A DNA stretch of 64,000 bases from JAJFUI01 sp963754135 (GCA_963754135.1 CAVWEY010000001.1:434001-498000), one strand, 5' to 3'; positions 43,801-55,487 are shown, counted from the stretch's first letter. A program made the numbers and translations. Notes: generated by a model not told the origin, from the letters alone.

Positions 43801-44724
43801 CGCTTTGGATGGCCACGTCAACTGGGATGCGCAGCCGCAGTTTGCTGACCGTCCCCTGCTGAATCCGATAACGGAATTTACCGTAACAATGAACGCCGGA
43901 GTCCAGCACCTCGACCAGCAGGGCTTGATCCACGCCGACCAGTTGCCCTTCCCGTGCCTCGACGCGCCGCGGCTGCCAGCGGATGCCCAGTTCGTCGGCG
44001 GCACCGAGCGGGATGCTGACAGACTCGCCGATCGCTTTCTCACTTCCCTTGCCGTCGGAAACGGGCGCCTGCCTGCGCCAGCCCCCGGGCGCCCCACTGA
44101 CCTGGATTTCGAGGTCCTCGGCCGGCAACTGGAACAACAGCCGGCCCGAAGACACCGGCGCAAGGGCACAATCAGCCGTCCGGTCGCGCCCAATCGACTG
44201 ACGGGCACACTGAACCGGATGTCCACCACGTGCGGGCCGGGTTTATCGAGATATATCGCCGGCTGGTTGCGGTCGTCGTCGGCCAACGTGGCCGGCTGGC
44301 CATCAATCTCAACCTTCTCGAAGGCAACCTTGCCCAGCGGCAGCGCGACCAGCGTCCATCCATCGACGAAATGATGGATCAGTAGCCGGCCGTCGATACG
44401 GGCTAAGTCGCCGTCAAGCCGACCCGAGTATTCGGCGTGGCTGACAATCACCCGGACGTTCGCAGGCGCGCGAGCTGGCTTGTCGGGATGAGCCTGTTTC
44501 CACAAACGCAGGAACTCATCGTGCGGCAAGTAGACCTGCGTCTTCTTTAGCGGCTCTTCAGTGTCCGGGTCATAGGGAATCAGCAGCGTCAGGTCGGGCT
44601 GGCGGACTTGGTCGGTTGAGGCCGGGCTGCCTTCAGCGCCGCGCGTTTCCGCCGCCTTACTCGCGTTCACGGTTAACAGCAAACCGAGGCCGATCGCCGC
44701 AACTGCCGTGAGGCCAAGCAACAA
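40813..44724 (-). CDS. Giant membrane-anchored ectodomain protein, module C (multiple frameshifts)
   Basis: About 1,300 residues over four frames. A hydrophobic segment (LLLGLTAVAAIGLGLLLTVN) could be a signal peptide from a TTG at 44724. The shared module start follows: TLLIPYDPDTEEPLKKTQVY, LPHDEFLRLWKQAHPDKPA, VSHAEYSGRLDGDLARIDGR, GWTLVALPLGKVAFE. A long beta-rich ectodomain comes next, then a coiled coil (ARYNLQQVGETLRNYSQQSA, AQQIQAEIGRLEELK) and two or three C-terminal TM helices (SAVIWAGLCLALAATVI, LAAIVGTAWLFLLPAG). Breaks at ~44180, ~43085 and ~41850. No stop separates it from module B as sequenced, so B and C may be one polypeptide. Function unknown. Confidence 0.6.
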
Positions 44725-47700
44725 TGCCCTGATCGCCGCAATGATCCTCAGCAGTATCCATAAGCAGCCTCCCGCCAAGGCACCCAGTAGCAGTCCATCC
44801 AGCAGCGGCGTCCAGGCCAGCGGAACCAGCCCAGACAGTCCAATCGGCGCGGCCAGCCCCGCAACGACGGCGATCGTCCGCCGCGGTCCAGGCGTACGTC
44901 GCCAAATCCAGGCGGCCAGCAACGCGGCGGCTACAATCAACCATTGCAGGGTCTGCGCAAAGGTTCTGTCTTGCAATTCGAGAACCAGCTCACCAAGGCC
45001 GCCTTCGTGCCGGAACGAGATCGCCTGCCCTGCCGGCGCCTCTAGCGTCACGCCTAGTGAGAGGCGTGCTAGCGCGCCCCCCACGGCGCGACGGCGGGGG
45101 AACCTGGGGCGACGGCTTGGCCGGCGGTTGAGGCAGCAGTGGTCCGTGTTTTTCAGCTTCCTCTTCCTTTTCAGTCGCCGCCGCGCGTTGCGCCGGCAGC
45201 AAAGGAGGCACCGCGGCGGTGGTAGGAACCGGCTCCTTTGTCAAAGTGCGTTCTTCGTCAAGAGCCGCCTCGCCGACCGGTTCCTTGCCCTGTGCCGTGG
45301 CCAGGTGGCGGAGAGTCTGAGGGTCGATAGTCGAAGTAATGAATTGCACCGATCCGTCGGCAAACAGAAAGTTCCCTCCGTTGGCGTGTTGGCTCCATGT
45401 CTTTTTTACAATCCAGTCGTCGATCCGCCGTGCGGTGCTGCTACCACCGGCAAACCACGGGCCGCCGTCGGCCACCTCCGCCACCAGGAGCGTGTTGCTG
45501 AGGCCGTCGGTGATCTCGTTGGCACTAAGCCCTCTGTCGAAGCCAATTACTCCGCGCAGATTGCCGGACCCGTCCGTTGAATCGGCGCCCGTGACGGCCA
45601 CGTAGGAAGTCTTGGCAAAACCCTCTGGCGTCGTCGCCGCCATCGGATCGGAGGGGCACATCACCACGTGCAATGGAGTTCTAAGCAGCGCGGCGTTGTG
45701 TGGGTGATCACATGGCAAATCAAGGCGCAACTCATTGTACATGGTCTGCCCCTCAAGGAAGGGCAGTATAGCCACGATCCAACTGAACTGCCGCTCGCGC
45801 GGCACGTTGTGCGGACCGATCGCGGCGGGCGGGAATTGCCCGTAAGCTTGGTGGTAGTTGTGCAGAGCCAAGCCTATCTGCTTGAGGTTGTTGGTGCATG
45901 ACATGCGCCGGGCGGCTTCACGCGCACTCTGCGTGGCCGGCAACAACAAAGCAATCAGCACGCCGATAACGGCAACGACCACGAGAATCTGGACCAAGGT
46001 GATCCTGCACCCCTTGCCACTCCTGACCAGCGCGAAAAAGCCCGCGAAGACGACTGCCGCCGCCAGCCCGCCGAATTTCCACGGCAGCCCCGAGGTGCTG
46101 TGGCTGGCGATCGTTTCGGCGAGGCTGCCCGCCAATGTCGGGCGCACAAGCGGCGTTTCCGGCTTGAAATCGCCGCCGCTAGAGACCAAATCTGTCCCGT
46201 CGGGCGGGCACACACGCCACGTTGCGCCCAAGGTGGTTATGGCGATCTTCGGCGCGCTCTGCCGGACGGTTTGCGGCCAGAGCCGCCTCCATCCCCACCA
46301 ACCGTCGGCGGCCAGTCGCGGGCCGTCCGTTTCGTACAGCAGCGTCAGCTCCCGCGTCGCGTTGGCCGAGCGCGTCTCTCCGACCGGCAAGGGGATGATA
46401 TAAACGCCTTGCCTGCGACGCACCTCGATAGGATCGCCGTCGAGCATGACAGACCACAGGTCGGCACCGTCGGCCAATACGACGGGCACCTGCGACAGGT
46501 TGAGGCTGCGCAGCCAGAACCGCGCTTGGTGACGCATCCGGCCTTGGCCCCCGGCGACGCTCGTGATCTCGGCCGATTCGCAGATGGCGGTCAGCACCGA
46601 CCCCGGCGTCTGGCGCGTGGCAGAGATTACCAGTCCGTACGGCAATCGTTGATACTGATAGGCCGCAACGATCCGGCGACCGGCGGTGTAGGCTTTCGGT
46701 TTCGGCACGTCGGCCGGGTTCAAGTCGCGCAGGTTCTTCGGCTGACAATCGATCTGCTGGTCGCCGGCCGCTTCCACTGCCACCATGCCGGTTTGTCGCG
46801 AGACGTTCCGAAAAGCGAGGACGGGAAGTCGCCGCGCTGGCTGCGGCCTCGGCAGTGGTACGGCCATCTTGGCCATGATTCTCCACTGGCTGCGATCCGG
46901 CGCCGCTCTGCCCGAAATCCAGGGCCAACGTTACGTCACCCGCAACGGGTCGGTCCAGGACAATCTGCCACAAATACAAGTCGGCCTTGTCGTCGCCACC
47001 GCCCGGCAGCGGGCTGTGCCGCTGTTCGATGATTCGTGCCGCCGAGTCCAGGGGAAGAATCTGGATTTTCTCGCCGACCGCCGCGGGCAACGTGAACTCG
47101 ATCTGCCGCAGGCTTCCCTGCCGGACGTGCAGATCGAGTTGATAGTGCATGTCTAGTTTGCCGCGGTCGAGGCGCACGAAAGCCAGCGTTTCGGCGGACA
47201 CCTTGACCGGTTTCATTCGGACCTGAAGCCGGCCGCCGATGCGCGCTTCGTCTTGGTAACGGTATTGCAAGACGGTACCCGGAGCTTGAGCGGCAGCGCT
47301 CTGTGACCCGCTGGCGGCCACCGGCTGCAAATCGTCCGAGAGGTTCGATGCCAATAACTCGATCTCCGGCGGCGCCCGCACCAGCAGCGTCCCCTCGACT
47401 TCGTCTACATCGGCCAATCGCAGATCGGGCAACCGCAGCTCGCGGTATCCTTCGTCCTGCTCCAGCCAGCGCTCGGGACGCCGCTGGGCCGTAAGCGCTA
47501 TTTCCAGCGACTGGCCGGGGCTGACTGGCCCGGCCAACTCGAATCGCACCGCTTGTAGAGATGCATCCGCGGCAGGAGGGGCGCCAGTGTACGGTGCCGA
47601 CTCCCAGTCCACGGGTTTGCCCGCCGCCAGCACGGAAGTGACTTCCCAGTCGCGCGGCAACAGCATCTGTACGTCGAACAGCGGCGCGTGCCGCGGTTGG

Positions 47701-49171
47701 AGTGTCGCGTTACTCCGCAAGATTACGCCTGTCCGATCAACCTCCAACAGAGTCGCTATCGACGCCTGCACGGCCCGTCGCCGCGCAGTGACGCGCAGCG
47801 GCAACTTAAAATCCTCGTCCCAGAAGGCAAACGACAATGGCGTGCCGGCAGTCGCCGGAGAGGTCCGTGCCGAAGGGACTGTCCCAATTTCCGCGTCAGC
47901 AAGAATGGAAGCGTCCCCTTTGTCGCGCTCGGGCCTGATGCCGGCCAACTTGCCGACCTCAACTCGCAAGGACGGCGAACAGTACACCGAAACCTGTCCG
48001 ACGTGCGACGCGGACTGAAGCACCTTCACCGTTGGGACGCCCCATTCTATGGCCGAGGGGATGGGCGCCAGCCCGAGCAACCTGACTCCCCGCCGGCCGA
48101 AGAAGGGTTTGCGGAAATTGAGCGCAACCGTCGTCGTACCGTTCCTCTGTTCTCGTATCGCCCATCGATCTAGCTCCAGCGCCTCGACTTCCGCAAGATC
48201 CACGGCGGCGGGCAATTGAATGCAAAAGGTGCCCGCGGCGCGAGCATACACGTCCAGATCGAGGACGACCTCCCAGCGAAGTCCGGCCGGCTCGATCCGG
48301 TAGATTGAGCGGCTGTTGGCCAGGACCAGTGGCACCCGGTTCCCGCCCGCGAAACGTTCCGAAATCACCAGCGGCACCAAGCTGCTGTGATCGGCCGCGA
48401 CGCGGAATAGCTGCTGGCCGCCGTCGGCGCCGACGGATTGCAGCGTCGTCTCGCCGACCTGCAGTTGCTTGCCTTTGTCGAGCCGAATCAGTATCTCCGC
48501 TGCCGACGTCGGGGGCAGTTTGAGCGTAGTTGCCAGGTCCCCGCCCTTGCTTGCCAGCGGCGCCGACATCTCCAGATCCAGTTCGAACCGGCCTTCCTTC
48601 TCCAATACCAGAAACAGGGCGCCGTCGTCCTTGCGCCAAACCGGGCCGGCTGACCGCCCAACTGCGCTGACTCAATTGCCAATCCCCCGAAGGCCAGGTC
48701 GACCGCCTGCCAACCTTCGCACAATTTCACGATCTGGATGCGGCCGGTCACGCGCAACTGGCGATCTTCAAGCCGCGCTTCGTATGCCGCCTGCGACAAC
48801 ACCGCATCCGTCGTCGGCGGCGTCTGCGATGGAACGTGGCGCTGGGCCTCCTCCCACAAAGCCAAGATCTTGTCCCGCGGCATCAGCACGCCTTTGGATG
48901 AATTGTTGAACAGCAGTTCCAGTTGATCTGCCGGGATGTACACGTTGCGAATGCGCGGCGGCCCATGAGTCACCTGGGCCGAGGCGGCGGGCGAAAACAA
49001 GAACCATAGGCACGCCGCAAACCGCAGAACCTCAGCAACTGTCCAAAAGCAATGGCGCGTATGGTAGTGCGGCCGTCTCGGCTGCACAATGCAGGCGAGA
49101 CGCCTGCACCACAAACAATTGTTGGACGGCTGCTCGAAGCCGCCTCGGCAGCCGAGTTTGGCGCTGCTCAT
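44725..49171 (-). CDS. Giant membrane-anchored ectodomain protein, module B, with internal DUF1559 pseudopilin segment (multiple frameshifts)
   Basis: About 1,480 residues. ATG 49171 overlaps the module A stop (ATGA). A hydrophobic AACLWFLFSPAASAQ leads into the shared module start (NVYIPADQLELLFNNSSKGV, MPRDKILALWEEAQRH, YEARLEDRQLRVTGRI). A ~900-residue beta-rich ectodomain precedes a TM helix. A DUF1559-like block follows: RITLVQILVVVAVIGVLIAL, SAREAARRMSCTNNLKQIGL, ALHNYHQAYGQFPP and a H-X-G-X-X-X-F-L-F-A-D-G-like NGGNFLFADGS. The C-terminus has several TM helices (LQWLIVAAALLAAWIW). Breaks at ~48600, ~46850 and ~45090. The lower boundary with C is uncertain. Confidence 0.6.
49064..49113. 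repeat. Short palindromic repeat inside the start of module B
   Basis: TGCAGGCGAGACGCCTGCA (49091-49109) is a near-perfect palindrome next to GCGGCCGTCTCGGCTGC. It lies in frame within the first ~40 codons of the module B gene. It resembles the other intergenic repeats of this genome, so it may have inserted ahead of the signal peptide. Confidence 0.55.
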
Positions 49172-52100
49172 CGCTGTCCTCCCGCCGTTTTGCCTATTAA
49201 GGAGCCGGTTCGACGAACCCACAACAACCAAACAACCAGCCAGACCGCCACAACCCCGGCGATTCCCAGCCGTGCCGCCAGCAGCCAACTACAGACCGGC
49301 GACGGCAAGAACAAACCGACGAACAACGCCGCTAGCGCCAGGGCAAGCACCCCCAATACCTTGGTGTCCAAAGAGAACCGCAGCAGCACGACGCCGATGG
49401 CCAAGACCAGCAGGCTGCCGATGGCGGTCATCGTGGGGATGTGCCAGTAGCTGATTCTCAACTGCGACCGTCCGGTCAGACTGCTGAACAAGTATGTTGT
49501 GCCGCCAACCTGGAAGTCGAACGACGAGCTGTCCTTGGGGAACCAACTGTCAGGATTGTCAGCGGCTTCGGTAATCGCGCGTGAATTCCACAGACCGACG
49601 CCGATATGGCTGACAAACCCCTCGGGGTCGCCCACCAGGCGGTAGTCCTTCGGCACCCAGACGCGGCACGTACACCTTCTGGAACTTGACACCTTCGTCG
49701 AACTGCGGAAGCGGCACGCTGAGAAGGTCGGTGACTTTGAGCGCCTTTTCGGGCTGCGGCGTCTCGAAAATCAGGGCGATTTGGAACGGCTCGTCCGAAC
49801 CGGCCGCGCGAGCTACGTTGATGAAATAGGTCTTGTCCTCGGGACTATTGCCCGGCGCCGAGGGCGCCTTCTCGGCGCCACGGCCTGTCCCGCCACAGTG
49901 ACGCTCAGAATGCGCGGGTTGCGAAGCGTCACCGCCAGACGTTGCCGCTCACTGGATTTCAGGTCGTACCGGGCGCGCACGGTCATCGGACCGTCCTCCG
50001 TAACGACGGCCTCGATGTAAGCTCGGCCAACCACGGTCTTGACCACCTCTTGAAGCTCGTGCTTGGTGACGCTTAGCGTCAGTCGAGCCGGATACTGGTA
50101 GTAGCGGTAGGTCAGATACGGCTGACCTGCGCCGATCGGCTGCGATAGTTCGCGAGGATCGATCTCCTCTAAGCCCGCAGGCTTCGCCTCGACGGACAGG
50201 GCGCGGTCCTTATAGACGGCGATCTCGCCGGTTTCGCGGTCCACGTCCAGCGCTCTGATCGGTTGCAGTTCAAACTCGAGCGCCCCGATCGGCTGTGGAA
50301 AGTTTCCGATCGTATGTCGCGGTGAAGGTCCGCTGGCCGAACGCCTCGCTGTGCAGTACAATCGTCCACTCGATCGTGCCGTCTTTGGCTGCTTGCGCCG
50401 ACTTGCGCCTTTCCTTGATACCCTCTCCGTCGATTTGCAGCCGGTCGGATACGGCCGCGGGTGCTGCGATGCGAAACGTGTCCGTGCCGGCGAACTGAAT
50501 TTGATAGCGGAACGTTGTGGCGACCTGCACCACGTCTTCTTTGACATTGGCTGCCGTGCCGACGAAGGCGAACATCTGCCGCGGTCGTTCGGCAACCGTC
50601 TGCACGATGTTCACCGGCCGCGTGACGAACGAAAAGGACGCGGCCAGCGTCGAACCTCCCGGGACCTGCGGCTGGAACTGCTTGGCCGTCAGCTCGGCGG
50701 GCGTGGCGGCCCGGGCGGCGCGCAGCCGCCCCGCGTCCGTCTTCACCTCCAGCGATTCCGGCGCGATCACCGCAACTAGCCCTTCCTCACGTGTAACATT
50801 GAGAGGCTCCAGCAACGGCAGCGACAGCTCGCCGGCGGGCTTGTCGCGCGCTTGGCTTGCAGTGACGGTTACCGTCAGGTCGCCGAGCAGCTTCTTGGTG
50901 AAATAGACGGTCAGGGTTTGAGCGCCCGCGGCAGGGGCAACCTCAAACCGCTCCATCGATTCCGTGCGAACCTCGTCGACTTGAAACCCGGCCGGCAGAC
51001 GGTATGTCAGTGCAAAGATCCCCGACCGCGAAACCTGGTAGCTGAACTCGCCGCGCATGGTCAGCCGCGCCGCGCCAGCAGAACCGAAAGATGGCTTTCC
51101 ACGATGATGCGTGGCTTTAGTTGCGAGGCGGCCACCAACAGCGTATGGTCCGACGTAAAGAATTTATAGAAAGTGCCGCCCGGTTTGCGCAACGACGACG
51201 GCGCGTCCGCTGCGTCGATGCGCGTGATCGATTCCCGCGCGACATATTCCAGGCCCATGTCCTCGGCGCTGCGGACTGCCAGAATCCCGCTCTCGCGCGC
51301 CACGCCAACTGCACGCACGTGCCCCACCTGAAACGCCTGTTCGGGAATGGGCGTCTCCGTGTGCAACTCCAAGCGAACCGTCTCCGTGGCCGGGGCGTGC
51401 AACCGTACTGTCACGCGTTGGCGGCCGCCTGCCGTCGCCGTCTGCCAATCGCGCGAACCGGGCGCCTGCACGTCCAGCAGACGCTCGGCTGCCGGCACTT
51501 CGACAACTAATTCTCCAAGCGACCCGCGCAAGATCTGATAGTCGAACACGGCGTGCGTGTGGACAACGCCGTCGCCTACATCGACGGCAATCGCGTCGGT
51601 AACGTTGGCCAGGCCGGCAGCCTTGTCCGAGCCGCCCGACTTGGGTTGCCAACTGACCGTGAACTGGTTGGTGGATCCCAGAACCGCCCGCACGCGAGTG
51701 ACATCCTTCGAATCAGACCGCAGCTCTGACGTGCGCTGCGGCACGACATGCACAGCCAAATCTCTCTCAGGTATCTCCAGTTCCAAGTTGCTGACCCCCA
51801 CGGCAGGGCACTGCACCGTGAAGCTCCGCCCATCAGCGGCTGATTTCACTCCGGTCACCAAGTGCAGCTTGATCTGGTGTTTGCCCTGCCCTCGCACGAG
51901 TAATTCGTATCGCCCCTGGCCGACCCCTCGCAGCAACACGGCTTCGTCTTCGCTCCGCGCCGATCCGATGGCGGCATCGCCGAACTGCACCGGCAACTGG
52001 GCCCACTGGCGCTCAGCGCCTCGACATCCAGCGTTGCGTCCAGATACGCCAGTTCACCCTTGACCGACCCAGCATAGTCGGCGCGCGTGATGACACCGTT

Positions 52101-52442
52101 CACTGGTGGTTTGATTGGCTGCCGATCGGGCTGAATCAGTCGATCCCACATCTCCAGAAACTGCGCGTAAGGCAGCACGATCGAGGAATCCTCGCGCTCA
52201 AATACATTGCGCAGGTTCTTGAACGGCACGTAAATGACGTGTTCTTGGCGCAAAGGTGGTCTGGCATCAGGTTGTTTCGTGCCGGGTTGCTTCTTATCGG
52301 CAGGTTGCGCGGCGGGCGGTTGCTTGGCACGGGGCGCCGTCTGGGTCGGAAGCGACGCCGGGGCGGACGGCGCATCCTGCCCCATGCCAGCACTACCAAG
52401 CGCGAACAATAACGCCAAAGAGAATACGTGTGCTTGTGACAT
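49168..52442 (-). CDS. Giant membrane-anchored ectodomain protein, module A (multiple frameshifts)
   Basis: About 1,090 residues. ATG 52442 begins a signal peptide (MSQAHVFSLALLFALGSAGM) and a Pro/Lys-rich linker. The shared module start reads HVIYVPFKNLRNVFEREDSS, IVLPYAQFLEMWDRL, ITRADYAGSVKGELAYLDAT. A beta-rich ectodomain of ~800 residues follows, including RVWVPKDYRLVGDPEGFVSH. Three TM helices close the protein (AIGSLLVLAIGVVLLRF, VLGVLALALAALFVGLFL, GIAGVVAVWLVVWLLWV). Frames change at ~52005, ~51062, ~50300, ~49870 and ~49680. The TGA overlaps the module B ATG. It starts an operon of three homologous proteins. Family and role unknown. Confidence 0.65.
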
Positions 52443-53209
52443 GATGTTGCCTCCCAACGCGGTTTCGTCGGGTAAAAGCCTTACTTGCTGAGACTAGGTA
52501 GCTGATCTGATAGCGAAGTGATAGAAGCAATTGCCCCCGCTCCTCCATACCCCCTAATGTAACTGCTGTCGGCAATTCTACTTCCCGGCCACCGCAAATG
52601 CAACCTTTTCACAGCCCTTCTTGCGAATACTTCCTATCGCGGCGCAGCGCGTGTGGTTGCCGGGGCCAAACGCAACTCCTTGGCGGGCAGCCCGAGATTG
52701 CCGTCTCGCAATTCAAACTCCCGAGAACTCGTGAAAATGGGACGCGAATGAGAGACGCTCGGAGACAAAAGCTCCCACGCCAGGAGGGCATCTCGTCTCC
52801 GGTGCCGAAGGCAGTCCTTGCGCGTCGGTGGCGCACCCCGCCGCGAGCAGATTCTGGGTGGAAGACAATTTCGGTGGGGGCGACCGAAGCGAGTTGGCAC
52901 GCAGCACTCGAAAAGGCGGACGATGTGACCGACGCCGCACTCCTGGACTGCCGATGCGGCCTCCCAGCCAGGAAAAATCGGCGGCCCTCGCCCGGCGGAC
53001 CGGGCCCGGCCGCTGAGGCCAACCCGATGAAGTGCCTGGTCCGGCCCCATCCTCGGTAGCAACGTCCGCAACTGGACCACTGGCTCGGTCCTGGTCGTTG
53101 ACGGCGACATTCTCTGCCGCGTTTTGAGCGACGGGCGCTGCGGCTCAATTCTGGATGCTTGGAACAACCTGGGAAACACGCACGCCGCGTTGAAGGCCCG
53201 GCATTAGAA
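52443..53209. other. Intergenic region with left copy of a direct repeat
   Basis: No convincing gene. Long open frames exist on both strands only because of high GC. The notable content is the 52818-52882 segment, which recurs at 55879-55943 on the far side of the two-gene cassette. Confidence 0.45.
52818..52882 (+). repeat. Imperfect direct repeat, left copy
   Basis: It begins TTGCGCGTCGGTGGCGCACC and ends TTTCGGTGGGGGCG. It matches 55879-55943 at roughly four of five positions in the same orientation. The pair brackets the phosphoribosyltransferase-like cassette. Confidence 0.6.
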
Positions 53210-54589
53210 TCATGCAGCGGATGGGAAGAGAGACTGCCAATCTATTTCCTTACTGCCCAGCCGGACTCGGCCGTCCATCCAAAAGAGCGGTAGCGTCGCT
53301 TTGGGAACCGAATGAGCAAAAGCAAGCGTCAAGCCGCTGCTACATACGCCCAGAGATGATTGACAAACCCTAATTTCATGCCACGGCCGCCATTGCTTAG
53401 CGGCCTGCTGACCGGCCAGATAGTGGCGGAACAGTTGCTCCCCTACGGCGCGGCAAAAACGAATCGCTCGTTCGATTCGTTCTTGACCACCCCAAGTCAG
53501 GGCCTCACGAAAAGCGACCGGCCTAATATGGCGTGAGGCGTCCCACAGACACTTGTTCTCGTCAAACAGCTTCCCCTCTCGGAGCGCTCGGATACCAAGA
53601 GGCGTAAGCGTTGCGAGTTCATCATCCGCCATGCTAATCTGAACATTGTTGATCGCGTTCTCCGCGAGGAACTGCTTGAGAATCTCGCTTCCCATATTGG
53701 TCGCTACCAGGAAATGCATCAGGATACTTCTATCGCGCAGAAGCGATGGATCTGGCAATGGCTTCGTTTTTGGAGTTCGATTTGCCGGGGTGTTGCCGAG
53801 CAGGGATCGTAAGAGGCTGGTGACTTCGGTTCCAGTGAGCAAGCAGTCCTCGATAAAGAGGATGTTGGCAGGTTCCCGGCTCGCCAATACGTCGTGCAGA
53901 TCCGTGACTACCATCGACGTGAACTTATTCAGCCTCTTCTGAATCTTGTTGGCAAGAGGATCAGCACTCTTTCCAGCTTGCCGCCTGTTCACGCAAACGT
54001 GGCTGTAGCCCCTAACGGTATCGCCAGTGATCCTTAAGCCCTCCCCAATTCTCGCGGAAGGCCAGAAGTCGAGTACGCGGAGCAATCGCTCCCCAATCCA
54101 CCGATGACTCTGCAATTCATCGAACTGGCTGAGCCAAGAATTAATTCTTGCGTCGTCAACGCAGCCGTGGTCCCACGCGTTCGCAAGAGAGTCAGTAACT
54201 CTAGCGCGCCAATCAAGGTGCAACCCGCGAAGTGCCCGGGGAAGCCTGGCTTTGCCAAAGCTATTGGGCGTTAAGCCCAGGTCAGCGGACGTGTGCAAAA
54301 TCTGCAAGCGCAATCTATCCGGATCGTAACAAACGGGCCGAAGGGTCAACAGCCGAAGGTCCTGTTCAAGTCTTGCGGCAATCCGGTTAATTTCGCTCGT
54401 TACGAACTGTTGATCCGTCACGCTTGCCTTTGGAATCGGAAGGAGAGTAATGTCCCCGCTGTCTTCCCAATCGCGTGCTGCGTGGCGGCATATGTGCGCG
54501 CGCACCGTTGAGTAGAGGTGGCTGGGGCAAACAACGAGTATACCGACCCCGGCGGACGCCGGGGCCTCATTTCCTTCGTTGGAGAACAT
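53210..54589 (-). CDS. Phosphoribosyltransferase-like protein of a candidate conflict system
   Basis: 459 residues, not frame-disrupted. The segment NILFIEDCLLTGTEVTSLLR resembles the PRPP-binding loop (hydrophobic run, E-D, then T-G-T/S) of the PRTase fold. It lies at ~265-285 with helical regions on both sides. The N-terminus (GVGILVVCPSHLYSTVRAHI) is also beta-alpha in character. This layout fits the predicted PRTase-like proteins described in prokaryotic conflict loci, but I cannot confirm the subfamily. It overlaps the upstream gene by 23 bp, so the two are coupled. GC is lower than in core genes. Confidence 0.62.
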   Translation of the reverse strand: MFSNEGNEAPASAGVGILVVCPSHLYSTVRAHICRHAARDWEDSGDITLLPIPKASVTDQQFVTSEINRIAARLEQDLRLLTLRPVCYDPDRLRLQILHTSADLGLTPNSFGKARLPRALRGLHLDWRARVTDSLANAWDHGCVDDARINSWLSQFDELQSHRWIGERLLRVLDFWPSARIGEGLRITGDTVRGYSHVCVNRRQAGKSADPLANKIQKRLNKFTSMVVTDLHDVLASREPANILFIEDCLLTGTEVTSLLRSLLGNTPANRTPKTKPLPDPSLLRDRSILMHFLVATNMGSEILKQFLAENAINNVQISMADDELATLTPLGIRALREGKLFDENKCLWDASRHIRPVAFREALTWGGQERIERAIRFCRAVGEQLFRHYLAGQQAAKQWRPWHEIRVCQSSLGVCSSGLTLAFAHSVPKATLPLFWMDGRVRLGSKEIDWQSLFPSAA

Positions 54590-55487
54590 CGGTGACGGCT
54601 CCGAGTGGAACGCGAATTCGCCGAATAGCTTGGTCGCTCATGGAATTGATCACCAAATGAGCAAGCTCGCGCAACAGAGAATCCGGCGGCCCCAAGCGGA
54701 AGTCTGATGGGTCACCAGCGCTCACGCGGGAACGGGTTGTCATACTGACCGAGGTACTCTTCGTCGGCGCCTGCTTAACTTGTCTCGACTTCTGGAACTC
54801 GCTGATTGCGGAAACAGCGGCCTCCTCAGGAATACCTGCCGATCGCAACCTCTCCTTGAAAATCGCGACGATCTTTTCGTACCGCCATTTCATCCAGTTG
54901 GTAAATAGCTGTCGATCCGCAAGGGTTCTGAACGCGGCCGTCCATCTCGGCCAGAAAGTGTGTTCGCTCAATGCGCTTTCAAATGAGCTTCGCGATGCAA
55001 TGGGTATCAGGGGAAGGAACTCTTTGGCAATAGTTCGATGCTCCTCCAGGGATACCTTCTCCACCGGAATGAGCTTGTCTGGGCACTCCGTGCCAGCGGG
55101 GTAAACGTGCAAAGAGCCTTGAACCGTGTCCACAGCCACTTGGCTATGGACGTTAGGGTCAACAACAGCCGCCCAAGCCGTAGGCGCCGAGGCCGGTCTC
55201 GACTCAAGCGGTCCCTGAGTGCCAACCTTCGAAACGTGAGCGTATACGCCGTCACCGCCTTGTGCTCGCACGTAGACAACTCGGCCGGCGCAGTGGTCTT
55301 GAATGAATCTGCGCAAGCTACCAAACCGCACCTTCATACTCAAATCGGGGAAGCGAAGCCTGATTCCACCGCCGAGGTCGGTACCAAGAACCGTTTCCCT
55401 CGCCAGGCACATTTGTTCGATAAGCTCGACCAACAAGGCGACTTCTGAGGTAACTTCTTCTGTAGGCACGAAGACTTCTCCCCGCAT
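54567..55487 (-). CDS. Uncharacterised partner protein of the PRTase-like gene
   Basis: 306 residues from ATG 55487 (MRGEVFVPTEEVTSEVALLV). It begins with a helical segment containing QMCLARETVLG, then a beta-rich region (GGIRLRFPDLSMKVRFG, GRVVYVRAQGGDGVYAHV), a helical middle and a C-terminal part ending in VLQRRK. No catalytic motif is obvious. An upstream extension to 55580 is open but would cross the probable promoter. It is the first gene of the two-gene cassette. I do not recognise the family; a sensor or specificity subunit is only a guess. Confidence 0.62.
   Translation of the reverse strand: MRGEVFVPTEEVTSEVALLVELIEQMCLARETVLGTDLGGGIRLRFPDLSMKVRFGSLRRFIQDHCAGRVVYVRAQGGDGVYAHVSKVGTQGPLESRPASAPTAWAAVVDPNVHSQVAVDTVQGSLHVYPAGTECPDKLIPVEKVSLEEHRTIAKEFLPLIPIASRSSFESALSEHTFWPRWTAAFRTLADRQLFTNWMKWRYEKIVAIFKERLRSAGIPEEAAVSAISEFQKSRQVKQAPTKSTSVSMTTRSRVSAGDPSDFRLGPPDSLLRELAHLVINSMSDQAIRRIRVPLGAVTDVLQRRK

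Noticed and set aside
52609..53179. Overlapping ~180-codon minus-strand open frames
   Set aside because: Arg/Ser/Pro-rich translations without motifs in a GC-rich intergenic stretch; I kept only the repeat it contains.
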